DNA of 64,000 nucleotides from Rhipidocladum racemiflorum (lineage: Eukaryota; Streptophyta; Magnoliopsida; Poales; Poaceae), in the NCBI GenBank assembly GCA_036346355.1, contig CM070577.1, positions 84,280,509-84,344,508 on the forward strand, given 5' to 3'. The notes beneath the pieces are model-generated. The model did no database searches and was not told the origin of the DNA. It saw nothing but the letters and a program-made list of their open reading frames with translations. Made by a program: the position numbers and the translations under genes. Position 1 is the first letter of the stretch; the number at the start of each line of letters is the position of its first letter. Below are positions 24,432-34,600 of the stretch, one piece after another.

Positions 24432-24930
24432 TGTTAGAGATATATTTTTTTGACTATGCATTAGCTAGGGATTATGCATATCTTTTGTAACATATTGTAT
24501 GGGCTTGTACATATCTCTTGTACTATCTAATTGTATCCTTCCATCTTTCGACCCTAACACACACATATATACATGGAGCCAGGGATTTTTATTTCAGCGA
24601 AATTTCAGCCATTTCGGTACAGAGCGAAATTTCGGAAATTTCAGATTTTGTTGTTTTTTATTTGAATTTGACTTAAATTTGGCCCAAATTTCACCGAAAA
24701 TTCCGAAATTTCGGTCATTTCGGGGGAGCCGATATTTGTGCCGATCCGAAACAAAAAACCTTGCATGGAACCCAGCTTTATCCTACTGATTGTATGAGGC
24801 ATTTCCCAAATTCGTACTTATCTCTTGTATATCTAATTGTATCTTTCCATCTTTGCACCCTAACACACATATATACATGGAACCCAGCAATCCTATTGGT
24901 TGTGTGAGGCATTTCCCAAATTCTCTCCCA
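24432..24930 (+). repeat. 3' LTR of the copia element, with an internal tandem duplication
   Basis: It starts TGTTAGAG after the purine tract. Its far end is not fixed. A segment of about 110 bp is present twice in tandem: 24512-24818 (holding a 184-bp MITE plus its duplicated target) and 24819-24927. The second copy has the same target sequence without the MITE. The BAHD gene start codon lies only about 40 bp past this region, so the LTR is likely the gene's immediate upstream sequence. Confidence 0.6.
24580..24763. mobile_element. hAT-like MITE 3 (GAAATTTC array)
   Basis: 184 bp, flanked by CATGGAGC (24572-24579) and CATGGAAC (24764-24771), an 8-bp duplication with one mismatch. The left end is CAGGGATTTTTATTTC and the right-strand end CAAGGTTTTTTGTTTC. 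The interior is an array of AAATTTCGG and GAAATTTC words. The empty-site copy at about 24880 (ATACATGGAACCCAGC) independently confirms the borders. Confidence 0.85.
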
Positions 24931-24967
24931 ACTCTAACCTCCATCACAAATCAACAGCCACGGCGCC

Positions 24968-26266
24968 ATGACGTTGACCTTCGATGTGCGCCGCCGCGAG
25001 CCAGTGCTCATCGGACCAGCCTCGCCGACACCCAGAGAGACCAAGCGCCTCTCCGACATCGATGACCAAGGGGAACTGCGATTGTACGTTCGTGGCCTCT
25101 TCTTCTACCGCCGCGGGCCGGCGTGCGGTGAGCCGGTGGGCATCATCCGCCAAGCCTTGTCAGAGGCGCTGGTGCACTACTACCCGCTCGCCGGACGGCT
25201 CCGTGAGGTGGAGGGCCGGAAGCTGGTCGTTGACTGCACGGGCGAAGGGGTGACGTTCGTCGAGGCGGACGCCGATGTGCGCCTGGCCGATCTGGAGGCC
25301 ACCGGGAACGGGCTGATGCCGCCATTCCCGTGCTTGGAGGAGCTGCTCTTCGACGTGGTAGGCTCCAGCGGCGTGCTCAACTGCCCCTTGTTGATCATTC
25401 AGGTGACGCGGCTCGTCGGCGGCGGCCTCGTCGTGGCGTATAGCTTCAACCACACCATGTGCGACGGCGCGGGCATCATTCAGTTCTGGAATGCCGTCGC
25501 GGAGCTCGCTCGAGGCCTCCCTTCGCCCACCGTTGCGCCTCAATGGTCTCGTGAGTTGCTCGACGCGCGCATCCCACCAACGCCAGCGTTCCTGCACCGC
25601 GAGTACGACGTCGTGCCGCCGCAGCCGACACCAACCGACGACATGGTCCTACGCTCCTTCTTGTTCGGCCCTTCCGACATCGCCGCGGTCAAGAAAGGCC
25701 TGCCGTCTCACCTCCGCGACACGGCGACGAGCTTCGAGGTGCTCGCGGCGCTTCTGTGGCGCGCTCGCACCGCGGCGCTGGCACTCCCGCCGGAGGAGGA
25801 GGCGCGATTGGTGATCGTTGTCAACTTGAGGAGGATCCGCGCCCTGGGCCTGCCCCCCGGCTACTACGGCTACGCGTGCGCAAACCCCACGGTGGTGATG
25901 GCCGCCGGGGCGCTGCTCGGCTGCTCGCTAGAAGACGTGGTGGAGCTGGTGCAGAAGGCGAAGGCGTCGGTGACCGCCGAGTACGTGCGGTCCATGGCCG
26001 ACCATCTGGTGCTGCGGGGGCGGCCGGGCTTGACCAGGGCAAACCTGTTCGTCCTTACTGACATCCGGCGCATTCGCTTCGACGGCGTGGACTTCGGGTG
26101 GGGCAAGCCAGTGTACGGCGGCCCAGACAGGTCGTCGTTGCGGGTGAGCCCATTGCTCTCTGTCAGGGACGACGGCGGGAAGGATGCGGTGGCAGTGCCG
26201 GTGGTGCTGCCGAGGCCGGCCATGGAGCGGTTCGCGTCCGAGATAGAGAGGCTGCGAAAGGTTTAG
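24968..26266 (+). CDS. BAHD acyltransferase 2 (benzyl alcohol benzoyltransferase-like), intronless
   Basis: A single 432-residue frame, full length for a BAHD enzyme. The catalytic HXXXD motif reads HTMCD (His162 to Asp166) and DFGWG lies at 375-379. It is closely related to the gene at 5022-6613, sharing the LSDIDDQ, YYPLAGRLREVEGRKLVVDC and AREL-type blocks. It lacks the intron found there, at the equivalent Gln/Val junction. It should transfer an acyl group from CoA to an alcohol or amine; the substrate is unknown. The ATG at 24968 matches the paralogue's start (MTLTF against MTTLTF). Upstream is the copia LTR, which may affect its expression. The frame is open, the motifs are intact and GC content is high, so it looks functional. 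Confidence 0.93.
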   Translation: MTLTFDVRRREPVLIGPASPTPRETKRLSDIDDQGELRLYVRGLFFYRRGPACGEPVGIIRQALSEALVHYYPLAGRLREVEGRKLVVDCTGEGVTFVEADADVRLADLEATGNGLMPPFPCLEELLFDVVGSSGVLNCPLLIIQVTRLVGGGLVVAYSFNHTMCDGAGIIQFWNAVAELARGLPSPTVAPQWSRELLDARIPPTPAFLHREYDVVPPQPTPTDDMVLRSFLFGPSDIAAVKKGLPSHLRDTATSFEVLAALLWRARTAALALPPEEEARLVIVVNLRRIRALGLPPGYYGYACANPTVVMAAGALLGCSLEDVVELVQKAKASVTAEYVRSMADHLVLRGRPGLTRANLFVLTDIRRIRFDGVDFGWGKPVYGGPDRSSLRVSPLLSVRDDGGKDAVAVPVVLPRPAMERFASEIERLRKV

Positions 26267-26531
26267 CGTGCGCCATATTGTTCACAAACATACAACACAT
26301 ACGATGTATTTATATTTTAATGTGAAATTAGTACAATATTTATCTGTATTTTTAATAAACAATTATCTGTATATTGATGTAAAATTAATACAATATTTAT
26401 CCGTAAATACAATGCACTCTTGATTGAGAACACTCTCTGCAACTGCAATCCTCCCTTACTATAGGAGCTCGATGAGAGCTCATAGTGGTTAGCTTTACTG
26501 TGGTGCTGTTCAAGAACAGCTACTCTATTAA

Positions 26532-26766
26532 GGTCTTGTTTGGTACGGTTCTAGATTCTAATAGAAACATAAACGGTTTCAGATTCTTGGTAGAAACGTT
26601 TCAAGTAGGATTCTGTGAATCGGGTGGAACGGGGTTGAGACCGATTCAGCCACAGAGTGAAAAAAGAAGAAACAGTCCGAGAAAAATTGTTAGCTTTGGC
26701 CCGTTTGATTGGGTTTCTTCCAAAATCTAGTAGAAACGGCCCGATTTTAAGTTGCCAAACGGAGCC
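26532..26766. mobile_element. Tourist-like (PIF/Harbinger) MITE downstream of BAHD 2
   Basis: 235 bp between TAA duplications (26529-26531 and 26767-26769). The ends are GGTCTTGTTTGG on the left and GGCTCCGTTTGG on the right strand. The interior contains TAGAAACGG-type words in both orientations. A three-base TAA target and GG...GTTTGG ends are usual for Tourist MITEs. Confidence 0.65.
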
Positions 26767-26769
26767 TAA

Positions 26770-27186
26770 GTCTTGAGATTATGATATAGGGATCTCAATA
26801 GGAGGAAGCAACATTGATGCATTCTTGAACTATTCCAAATGATTGCAAAATTAGACCAGCACTATCACCACGACAATAATCTGAGGAAGGTTATATGAGT
26901 GTAGGATGTGTGTATATTGTGTTGCTTGTACTTGTCTTGAATCGCCATTAAGGATGAACCCTTTATATTGAGCTGCAAGTCATGTATGACCAAGATGCAA
27001 TCCTTCAGTTCAGAATATCCAGACACCTTGTAGCCCATCAATTTCGGCATCTTCTTGCTCTACAAGTTATGTATAATCATAGTGTGTGTCGATCACTCCA
27101 TATATTAGTGTATTTTATGTGTAAGTACTTAGTATTTTGCATTTAAATGGATAGGAAATGATTTTTTTTATTTTTTTTCAATTTTT
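26770..27186. other. Non-coding stretch
   Basis: AT-rich, with no gene or repeat recognised. A minus-strand frame at 26865-27050 is short and unrecognised. Confidence 0.4.
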
Positions 27187-27189
27187 TCA

Positions 27190-28056
27190 CACTATTACAA
27201 AATACCTAGCTAATAGGTGACGGTCTATTTGTATTGGTTTTTTGGAACCGACACACATAAAATTTTTGTGTCGGTTCTAAAACTTAAAATGATGGGAGGA
27301 TTATTTGTATTTGTTTTCAATTGAAATCAACACAAATAATACAAATAGTCCAATTTTTGTGTTAGTTCTAAATTGGAACCAACATAAATAGTCCAATTTT
27401 TGTGTCGGTTCTAGCCAACAATCGACACAAATAGTAGTCATATTATTTGTATCGGTTCTAGCCAAAAATTATAAAAATAATATTATCTGTGTCGGTTCTA
27501 GCCAAAAACCGACACAAATAGTCTTCGCTTCTGCGTCGGTAAAATAGCCATAACTTTTGACTCGTAACTCCGATCGGGACATTGTTTGGCTCGTTCGAAA
27601 GCTAACGAGAAGCTTCATCCGAAAATGCTTAAATCCCAAAAATCAGCAGGACTTTAAATGATTATTTGTGCGAGCGCGGTGACAGAATTCCAAAAAACGT
27701 TGTTTAGGGCCTCAAAACGGTCTCCAAAGTTTTGTACCCATTTTGGAGTATGACAACACTAACATATAGCTCAAACTGTATTCGGAGTATGAGAACATTA
27801 AAATCGGTGTTCGGGTTCTCTGCGGGGTTATGGGGAGAGGGACGCGTTACACGTCACATACGATCACACCAACAAAAACACTGAATCCCATAAGGACTTC
27901 AAAGTTAAGCGCGTTTGGGTGATAGTAGTACTAGGATAGGTGACCTCTTGGGAAGTTAAATCTGCTGGATCCTGTTATCATTATATCTGTGTCGATTTGA
28001 AAACCGATATAAATATTTGTTTTGAATGGACATAAATGTAGGTTTTTAAGATAGTG
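27190..28056. mobile_element. Non-autonomous CACTA element
   Basis: 867 bp between TCA duplications (27187-27189 and 28057-28059). The left end is CACTATTACAAAATACC and the right-strand end CACTATCTTAAAAACC. Subterminal regions carry many copies of TGTGTCGGTTCTAG and its complement, as expected of transposase-binding repeats. No transposase frame was found, so it would need an autonomous partner. Confidence 0.85.
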
Positions 28057-28404
28057 TCAGAAATCAACACCCCATTTTGTTGCTCCGTATAGCTTGATCC
28101 CAGGAATCAAAACCCGATTTTATTGCATCACGGTTGCTTTCAGATTGACCCCTGATTTGATTACGACAGTCTTGCCTTTTAGGCCCTGTTTGGAAGCAAA
28201 GTTTTTCAATACCATGGTATTACAAAGCCATGGCTTAGAAATTGTGTTGGCATAAATACTATGGTTTCACCTACCACCATTGAAACCATGGTTTTTCTTG
28301 GAACTACAAACTGTTTGGCTACAAAGTATTTTGCATGGTATTTTCAAAGTATTGACACCTTTCACTCTCTACACCACCACCCAAAGCCCAAAACTCCACT
28401 TTAA

Positions 28405-29162
28405 GGGCCTGTTTGGCAACAAAGTATTTTCATAGTTTCTAGGTAAAACCATGGATTTAGATAATACCATGGTATTTTTGGCCATAAGGTGTTTAGAAGC
28501 AACTAAAAAAACTCTGTTTTGAAAACCATAGTATTGCCAATACCATAGTATTTTTGGAGTATTAGGCCCTGTTTGGAAGCAAAGTTTTTCAATACCATAG
28601 TATTGCAAAGCCATGGCTTAGAAATTGTTTTGGCATAAATACTATGGTTTCACCTACCACCATTGAAACCATGGTTTTTCTTGGAACTACAAACTGTTTG
28701 GCTATAAAGTCTTTTGCATGGTATTTTCAAAGTATTGACACCTCTCACTCTTTACACCAACACCAAAAGCCCAAAACTCCACTCTGAGTGGAGTTTTCAA
28801 TACTCCAAAAATACCATGGTATTGGCAATACCATGGTTTTCAAAACAGAGTTTTTTGAGTTGCTTCCAAACACCATGTTGCCAAAAATACCACGGTATTC
28901 TCCAAAACCATGGTTTTACCTAGAAACTATGAAAATACTTTGTTGCCAAACAGGCCCTTAAAAACTCCACTCATAGTAGAGTTTTGAGCTTTTGGCATCA
29001 CTTCATCATGCAAAAGACTTTGTAACCAAACAGTTTGTAGTTCCAAGAAAAACCATGGTTTCAATGGTGGTAGGTGAAACCATGGTATTTATGCCAAAAC
29101 AACTTCCATACCATGGTTTTGTAATACCATGATATTGAAAAACTTTGCTTTCAAACAGACCC
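28405..29162. mobile_element. Middle Tourist-like MITE (reversed), nested
   Basis: Same family in the opposite orientation: it starts GGGCCTGTTTGG at 28405 and ends in the complement of the other terminus near 29162. The left neighbour is TAA (28402-28404) and the right neighbour TGG, so the target duplication is degraded or was altered later. It is itself split by the inner copy. Confidence 0.7.
28565..28957. mobile_element. Inner Tourist-like MITE, intact copy
   Basis: 393 bp with perfect TTA duplications (28562-28564 and 28958-28960). It is the uninterrupted form of the family, with ends GGCCCTGTTTGGAAGC and, on the other strand, GGGCCTGTTTGGCAAC. It lies at the centre of the middle copy and is therefore the youngest of the three. 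Confidence 0.85.
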
Positions 29163-29338
29163 TGGGTGGAGTTTTCAATACTCCAAAAATACCATGGTAT
29201 TGGCAATACCATGGTTTTCAAAACATAGTTTTTGGGGTTGCTTCCAAACACCATGTTGCTAAAAATACCATGGTATTCTTCAAAACCATAGTTTTGCCTA
29301 GAAACTATGAAAATACTTTGTTGCCAAACAGGCCCTTA

Positions 29339-30700
29339 GTCTCCGTATTTCCAACCAAATAATACTGGATAAAATTTCTATCTTATACGATATAGTAAGT
29401 ATATCCTTCCATTCGAGTGGGATATAATGAATATATCTTTTCCATTTATAAGAGATATGAAGAAATCCTCCATCTGAAAAAAAAAAATGCAGCCAGGTAT
29501 TTTTCCATAACCCGTTCATTTCATTCCGGCCGGTCGTGCACAAGTTTGGCGACGTCACATCGGCAAACCAGCTGACTGCCTTGTGGGGCCATGAGCGCAA
29601 AGTAAAAGCTAAACGTGGAGATCAAGTTAGCTTTATCCTTTGTACACTGATTTAATCACTAATATTCTAGAAATCATGTCTCTAATCCAAACGTTGTATT
29701 TTCAATCCGTTTGAACCTACATGCTCCTTACGACGAATCCTTCCTAACGAGTCTAATATTAAATAGATTACGCATAAAAATTTGACAACACGCGTGGTGC
29801 ACTACACATATGAATGATGAGCAATTGATTGTACTTGAGCTTGTGTTGTTCAAGTTTGAGTTTGATTTGAATTCATTTTTGGATTTAAAGCAATTTGAGG
29901 TACTGTCACGTTGGACGGTACTACCATCCCTTGGAGGTGGTAGTGCGGTGGGCTGGTATGGTAGTGCCGGGGGCTGGTTGTAACACTCCGGTATTTAGTA
30001 TACCTGAATGTTACCAAACATAGATTAAACAACATCTAAAAACCACAAATAACAATAAATTATAGCAAATGTGCAAATGCTAAAACCGAAAATTTCGGCA
30101 GCATCTCCTTTGTTTTTCTATGATTGAAGCAACAACAATAATAAGACAAGATATACCATGATATGAAACATCTAAAATAGCAATAACAATGGATATAGCA
30201 ACATCTTAAATCAATAATACTATGTCCAACCATTCCACAAACTATATCGTCACTTCAGTTAGCAATATTATCACTGTTGTAATGCCCTTGTAATATTATC
30301 TATTGCTTATTTCATCATCTAAACTTTCGTTGCATTGGCCCTACTACGGTTGCATTGGCCCTGCAGGACATATCAAGCATGGCTGTCAGAGCCTATCCGA
30401 AATGTCCTAATAAATGCATGCGTGACAGAGAATGCCTTGGTCGTCCTGTCAAAGCATAGTTGCCAAAGACTGACTGGCACCTCCCTCCCAGCTACAAAGC
30501 TGCATGCATTTGTCGCTACCAAGCACAGGCAGAGCTGCAAAGGAATCCGATGCTCGCGGATTCCTTCTTGTTTCAAGTATGTCGCTTTATCAATGAAGGC
30601 TATTTAACCCCCTTCCTGCCTTCCCAGCATTGCATCAACCAAACCACTGCTCCAATACAACAAAGAGAACCATCCCCCGCAATCCAAACGAGCAACATCA
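29339..30700. other. Intergenic stretch with no clear gene
   Basis: AT-rich. Around 29980 a GTAACACTCCGG word resembles the edge of an LTR, but no partner was found. At 30329-30361 a 14-bp GTTGCATTGGCCCT is repeated after seven bases. The last 100 bp probably form the 5' leader of the GRF-type pseudogene. Confidence 0.35.
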
Positions 30701-30730
30701 ATGGAGTTTCCTTCGCCCCCAAGGCACAGC
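30701..30730 (+). pseudogene. GRF-type zinc-finger gene, first 10 codons
   Basis: ATG plus nine codons (MEFPSPPRHS) read straight into the retroelement at 30731. The frame continues without loss at 39125, once the element and one copy of the flanking GCACAGC are skipped. It is the 5' part of the pseudogene described at 39118-39672. Confidence 0.7.
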
Positions 30731-31394
30731 TGTCGGGGGGTCGGATGAATCCCATAAATTACCTCGGGTGCCACGAGGGGCACGAGCTCACTACTATCCG
30801 AACCACCGGAAGGCCGTCCCCCGGGACGACCTAGTCGGGCGCCACGAGCAGCACGAGCTCGTCCCCGCCCTGGCCACCAGGAGGTTGTTCCTAGGGACGA
30901 CCTTGCCAGGACCTGAGAAGGTCGCATAACCTGGTGGCTCGATGGCTCGTGCTCGGGAGAGGTGGCCGAGTTCGGAGTTAGTTGTTAGCCGACCTGACGT
31001 GATCCCGAGGTCGCTAACCGCCAGCTGCGTAACCTCCGCTAGTTCGTTGCGTTCTCCGCGGGAACGTGGCTGGGGTATAGGATCTGTTAGTTACCACGTT
31101 GGACCAGGTCGAACGTGGAGTTAGTGGGCTTAAACAAGTACGACTTTTTGTAAACTATAAAGCATCCCCGCCGTGAAGGGGGGAGGCAGGGACACACATA
31201 CAAAGATACACACGAGCTGGAGTAGGGCTGTTATCTCCTTCCTGAGAGGCCCGAACCAGGGTAAATTACTGTGTCCCCGTTCGTTGAAGTCCAGTGAGTC
31301 ACTCCTCTGAGCATTCCCTCACGTGAGAAGGGGTCGCGGTTGGTCCCTCCACCAACAAGTAAGCTCGGCGGGGGCCTGCTCCCCGATCTCCGCA
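30731..31394 (+). repeat. 5' LTR of the 30731-39117 element
   Basis: 664 bp, near-identical to the right LTR (for example TGTCGGGGGGTCGGATGAAT at the start and GCCTGCTCCCCGATC near the end). The exact end is set by comparison (CCGCA at about 31394). No standard primer-binding site was recognised just inside it. Confidence 0.85.
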
Positions 31395-31694
31395 GGGCGC
31401 TACTCCGTCAACGAGGTCGTGCCCGCAGCCTACGCCCACGACCTCCGTTGGCGGCGGGGGCTATATGGGTACCGTGTGGCTACCACCTAGAGCAGCTTTC
31501 GCACGAGGTAGTCACTCCCTAGTACGATCGTTCGCTAGCTCGCGTGACCGTCAACCTTCGTCAAATAGGGAACAACGGGATGAAGCAACTCGTTGTCATT
31601 TCAAGGGAAACAAAAGAGCATCTATTAAATTCGATTCATTCTTTGTTCAACTGGGAGGTTTTTTGAGTTTTTTCAGGTAAAACACGGGAAGGAG
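31395..31694. other. Interior stretch after the 5' LTR
   Basis: 300 bp with no recognised coding sequence on the sense strand. It borders the 3' end of the antisense gene. Confidence 0.4.
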
Positions 31695-34600
31695 TTACAG
31701 GAGGCCGGCACGCTTCTCGTCCTGCAGAGCGACGAGCTCCTCCCGCACGGAGTCGAGCTCGGACTCGAGGTCGAGCACCCGCCGGCGAGCTTCACGACCC
31801 TCGCTTGCCGCAATGAAGCCGCTGGACTCCTCCGTTCTTTGGTCGATCGTCCTTTCGGCGCTTCGAGCGAAGTCGCGCAGGGTCGCCACCGTCGCTTCGA
31901 GGCCTGACCTCGCCTGCTCACTCTGGTCAAGGCGCTCCTTAAGGGCGTGCACGGACTCCTCCATCTTGCGCCGGATCTCGGCCTCAGAAGACTTCAGCCC
32001 GGCAACCAGGCGCTCGAGCTCCGCGATCCTGGCATCCTGCTCGGCTTGGTGCTTGGCAAGAACTTCTGGCGGCACGGTCGCGGCCTGGAAATCCTTCATA
32101 GTGGTCTCCAGCACCTGCGCGACAGGGTATCTCGGGTTACGATCGATTTTTTAGGACAAAAGCACGAGTGCTAGGGAAACTTACCCAACAGAGCCGAGCC
32201 TCCAGCCCCTCCTGAAACAACTTGGCGGGGTCCTCCGCTCCGATTTGTTCTCCCTGGGCAGGCAGGGGATCCTTGAAAAGGTTAGAAGATTGCCTAGAGG
32301 GGGGTGAATAGGCTAATTTTAAATTAAAACAATTTGATGCAGCGGAAAAGTATCGGATATTCCGAGTTAATATCGGAACTTCCGAAAACTTCGGAACTTC
32401 CGTAATTACTCCGGACTATCCGATTAGCACTTGACAAAAAGAGTCAAGTAGAAAGAGCAATACGACAACTAGCTCTAGACAACTAAAAATTGCACTAAAG
32501 AAAATCAATAAGATTAATCAAGCAGCTAGAGACAAGAGAGAACACAATAGTTTGATTCCCGGAGTTCGGATCCTTGAGGGGATCGTACGTCTCCGTTGAG
32601 GAGGCTCCAAAGAGCCCGGGTCTTTTCCAACCCTTTCCTCCCAAACCTCGGTCACACTTGAGGCTTGGTTCCACTATTGGATCCTTTCCTTTCGGAGGCG
32701 GAGCCGGCCTTCACAAACTTCTCACGGCGTCCCACAATCGTTGGGGGCTCGTGAGTGACGCCTAGCCGTCTAGGAGTCCTTCAACCTCCAAGAGAAATAA
32801 ATGCACTTGAATCTCGATCTTGGAGAGGTTCTCTACTTTCTCAAGATGAATAACAACTTAGCCCTTGACTTTCAATCACACTTGACAAACTCTCACTCAC
32901 TAAATGATCCCTAAGATCAAGGAGGAGAGAAAGCTCAAAGGATGCTCTAGAGAATACTCAAGAAGCTCAAGTAAATAGCCCAAGCAAATGTGTAACCAGC
33001 AAAAGGAGTGGGAGAGGAGTATTTATAGTTTTGGTTCAAAACTAGCCGTTACCCTCGCACTCAGCCACTCTTTGGAATGTCCGAAGCATACTTCGGAACA
33101 TCCGATGAGTGCAAATTTCCAGAACTTGGAAAGCTTCCAACGGTCGAAAAACTACAGACATCGGAATGTCCGATAGCAACTTCGGAACATCCGATGTCAC
33201 CCAGAGAGGGAACCAACGTGAACAACACTAAGTCCTCATCGGAATGTCCGAAAATAGACATCGGAACATCCGAACAAAACAGAGGGTTCCCAACCAGGAA
33301 AACAACCACATCGGAACTTCCGAAGAAACCACTTCGGACAGTCCGAATCAAACAGAGGGTTCCCAAACAAGGGAACAACAGGCATCGGAACATCCGATGT
33401 ACTACATCGGAATGTCCGACCCTAGAAGAGCACAACGGACTAAAGCACAACTATACTTCGGAACTTCTGAAACATCGGAATGTCCGATACTACATCGGAA
33501 CATCTGACTTGGACTTTAACACAAACTCATTCTGAAGCTAGAGAGAACACTTCTAACCCTTGAGAGACTCGACTAAATTCATCTTGAGTGAGGAGACCAT
33601 GTCTAAGTCAATTTCAATGCATCCCTCTTAATAGTACGGCATTCCTATGACTCAACAGATTAAAATTACAAGCTTAAATACCGTTTTTCTTACTCAACGT
33701 CACTAGGGGATACTTCACGTACATAGACGATCTCTTCTTGAAGCATTTACCTATTCATAAACTAGTTGAACACATTAGTTTCTTTAATCGTTTGTCATTA
33801 ATCACCCAAAACACATTTAGGGAGGCCTAGATGCACTTTCAATCCTCCGCCCCAATCCCTTCTCCTTTGTCGAGCGCGGGGACTTGAGTCCGAGCTCCCT
33901 CGTCCCCTGGGAGCGGAGGGTCTTGGCCCTGGGGATCGACTTTCATCTCCTGGAGGGAGACGGCCTCAAGAGCGAGGATCACCTCCCGCTCTTCTTCCTC
34001 CCGGGCAGGAGTTGCGCTCGGGGGCTCCTCCTCTTCGGCATCCAGGCCCGCGGGGTACTCCACCCGGGGCACGGCGTCTACGGCCGAAGGAACTTCCTCC
34101 CCGGTAGGCACGGCGTCTGCGGGCGCGAGGTCGTCGACTGGGGGCACCGGGTCGGCGACCGGAAGGTCGGCTACCGGAAGGTCGGCGTCGACCGAGGCGG
34201 TCTCAGCGCACAACGGCTCCCCTCCGCCTGGAAGTTGCCCCGGCTCGCCTGGCTTGATCGGGCTCATCTCTGCGACGAACGGAGTGACCGGCTCTTCCTC
34301 GTCGGGCGGGCCCCCGTTCGGGTTGAGGTCCCCTGACACCGGGCCGGCGTTGGTATCCGTCGGAGCGTCGTAAGCTCGGGGAGAAGCCTCCGCGATCTCT
34401 TGAAGCCTCTCGGCGATGATGTCGCTGGCGTCGGCGGAGTCCTCGCGGGGAACTTCAGCAACATGCTCGCCACCACCGGGCTCCCCCGTGTCGTCATCCT
34501 CCACGATTATGATGTGGGGGATGCCCTCCCTCGCGGCTCGAGCATCGGCAGGACGGCAGCCGCAATCTTCCTCCGTGTCTCCTCTTCAGGAGACACGACC

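Larger units (their letters stand above)
28182..29335. mobile_element. Outer Tourist-like MITE of a three-level nest
   Basis: TTA duplications (28179-28181 and 29336-29338) bound the whole structure. The outer copy's left half is 28182-28404 and its right half about 29163-29335. The ends are GGCCCTGTTTGG and, on the other strand, GGGCCTGTTTGG, which is Tourist-like. The interior consists of ATACCATGGTATT-type inverted repeats. A second copy in reverse orientation sits at its centre. Confidence 0.8.

Noticed and set aside
33060..33510. CRISPR-like repeated palindromes
   Set aside because: Eukaryotic LTR context, variable words and irregular spacing, with no unique equal-length spacers and no cas genes.
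32274..33841. Short ATCGG-rich open frames (33061-33535) as a real protein
   Set aside because: They are translations of the palindrome array inside the solo LTR, present in several frames at once.
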